IMG/VR virus record: IMGVR_UViG_3300046328_000506
Location: 1 to 64,000 of that record
Strand: one strand, 5' to 3'
Length of the DNA stretch: 64,000 nucleotides
Origin: a virus
Positions 63,514 through 64,000 of the stretch are shown piece after piece (position 1 is the first letter of the stretch; every line of letters starts with the position of its first letter). Under the pieces are notes generated by a model, which saw nothing but the letters and a program-made list of their open reading frames with translations, did not search any database and was not told the origin of the DNA. The translations under genes and the position numbers were made by a program.

Positions 63514-64000
63514 TTATCCCCATATACTTGATATATGGTCTGTTTTTTGTTTATTGGTACTATTATTATTTTTAACTACTGTTTCGTGTTTTTTTGTTGT
63601 TGGGAAACCTTGAAGTATTTCTTGTTTGGCTTGTGATTTTTGTTTCCCCATTTCATTTTTTAGTTCTTTGATTTGGTTTTCATAATAATTCACAACTTCA
63701 GGTAACATTCTCCTTGACCACTCTGCTTCATAAGCTACTTGCGGATTTCTCCAATACTCCTCTATTAAAATTGGCAAACCCTCACTTGATTCTGGATGTG
63801 GCTCAACCATTAATCCTAATATCTCATTCTTTGCGTCATCATCTACTTCAAATCCTGCAATACTTTGTATATCAGATACAGCATTTACAATTTGTATTCT
63901 TGCTTGCTCAATTTCTTGATTTATCTGTTGTTGCTGTATTGCGTTTTGCTCTGATAGATATTGAGTTTGTTCTTTTTGTAATTTACCTCTTAGATTATTT
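63514..64000 (-). CDS. Scaffold-like or portal-terminal protein (5' end outside window)
   Basis: The frame is open to the right edge (161 visible residues), although the first ATG seen is at 63810. The visible part begins with a glutamine-rich coiled coil (QNAIQQQQINQEIEQARIQ). A segment GFEVDDDAKNEIL and a helical EYWRNPQVAYEAEW region follow, then a lysine-rich coiled tail. Coiled-coil, charged composition directly before the capsid gene suits a scaffolding protein; the C-terminal end of a portal is the main alternative. It ends 29 bases before the capsid start. Confidence 0.5.
   Translation of the reverse strand, partial: NNLRGKLQKEQTQYLSEQNAIQQQQINQEIEQARIQIVNAVSDIQSIAGFEVDDDAKNEILGLMVEPHPESSEGLPILIEEYWRNPQVAYEAEWSRRMLPEVVNYYENQIKELKNEMGKQKSQAKQEILQGFPTTKKHETVVKNNNSTNKQKTDHISSIWG

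Noticed and set aside
1-64000. Possible stop-codon reassignment (TAG or TGA read as an amino acid), known in some crAss-like phages
   Set aside because: TAA, TAG and TGA are all used at natural gene ends, with TGA in many ATGA overlaps and TAG ending genes at 2058 and 57276; the giant frames are open under the standard code.
1-64000. tRNA genes, CRISPR arrays, insertion sequences, integrase or attachment sites
   Set aside because: I read the intergenic regions on both strands and saw no cloverleaf-type sequence, spaced repeats longer than about 13 bases, transposase or recombinase motif.

Overview
The window is most consistent with a large part of a crAss-like (Crassvirales) podovirus genome that infects a Bacteroidota host. 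Four signs support this. One very large protein carries the RIPxTGYNS...GSDNDGD signature of the crAss-like virion RNA polymerase. A block of head, connector and tail genes has crAss-like order: scaffold-like protein, major capsid protein, connector or ring proteins, a long tail 'muzzle' (stabilisation) protein, then cargo proteins. A RepL-like replication initiator is present. At least two intergenic regions carry Bacteroidota-type promoters (TTTG-N20-TAnnTTTG). The DNA is AT-rich, genes are tightly packed with ATGA or TAATG overlaps, and TAA, TAG and TGA all act as stops, so I see no sign of recoding. No tRNA, CRISPR array or integrase was recognised.

Layout. (1) 1-4450, + strand: a row of small accessory genes, mostly unknown, including a signal-peptide protein, three or more small membrane proteins and an HNH nuclease. 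It ends at a strong terminator, with a candidate short RNA in front. (2) 4596-33960, - strand: two giant proteins (1,721 and 5,724 aa, the latter with an SF1 helicase, a zincin peptidase and the RNA polymerase catalytic motif), then internal virion ('cargo') proteins, then a lysis block (T7-lysozyme-like amidase, DUF1353 protein). (3) 34018-41577, - strand: fibre and adhesin genes, including a tandem pair of LamG-like proteins, closed by a terminator at 33969-34003. (4) 41578-43984: a 540-base divergent intergenic region rich in palindromes, and a short + strand operon starting with the RepL-like initiator and ending with a secreted protein. (5) 44032-64000, - strand: cargo proteins, muzzle, HU/IHF-like or connector proteins, ring proteins, a terminator at 59068-59100, then auxiliary structural proteins, the major capsid protein, and a scaffold-like gene running off the right edge.

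How the parts work together (inference): the head block builds the capsid and portal-proximal tail. The muzzle closes the tail. The cargo proteins and the giant polymerase/helicase polypeptides are packed in the head and ejected to open a path through the envelope and start early transcription. The fibre block provides adsorption and the amidase ends the cycle.

The most unusual features are three. (a) A short motif of the form K-[FYL]-Q-x-G-G recurs in at least seven neighbouring cargo-type proteins, often as an N-terminal leader, and could be a processing or packaging tag. (b) A dnaX-type slippery sequence (A AAA AAG inside an A9 run) joins a 688-aa frame to a 510-codon frame whose first 226 codons contain no normal start codon. 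(c) A phage small-RNA candidate lies between a consensus promoter and a strong terminator at 4460-4585.
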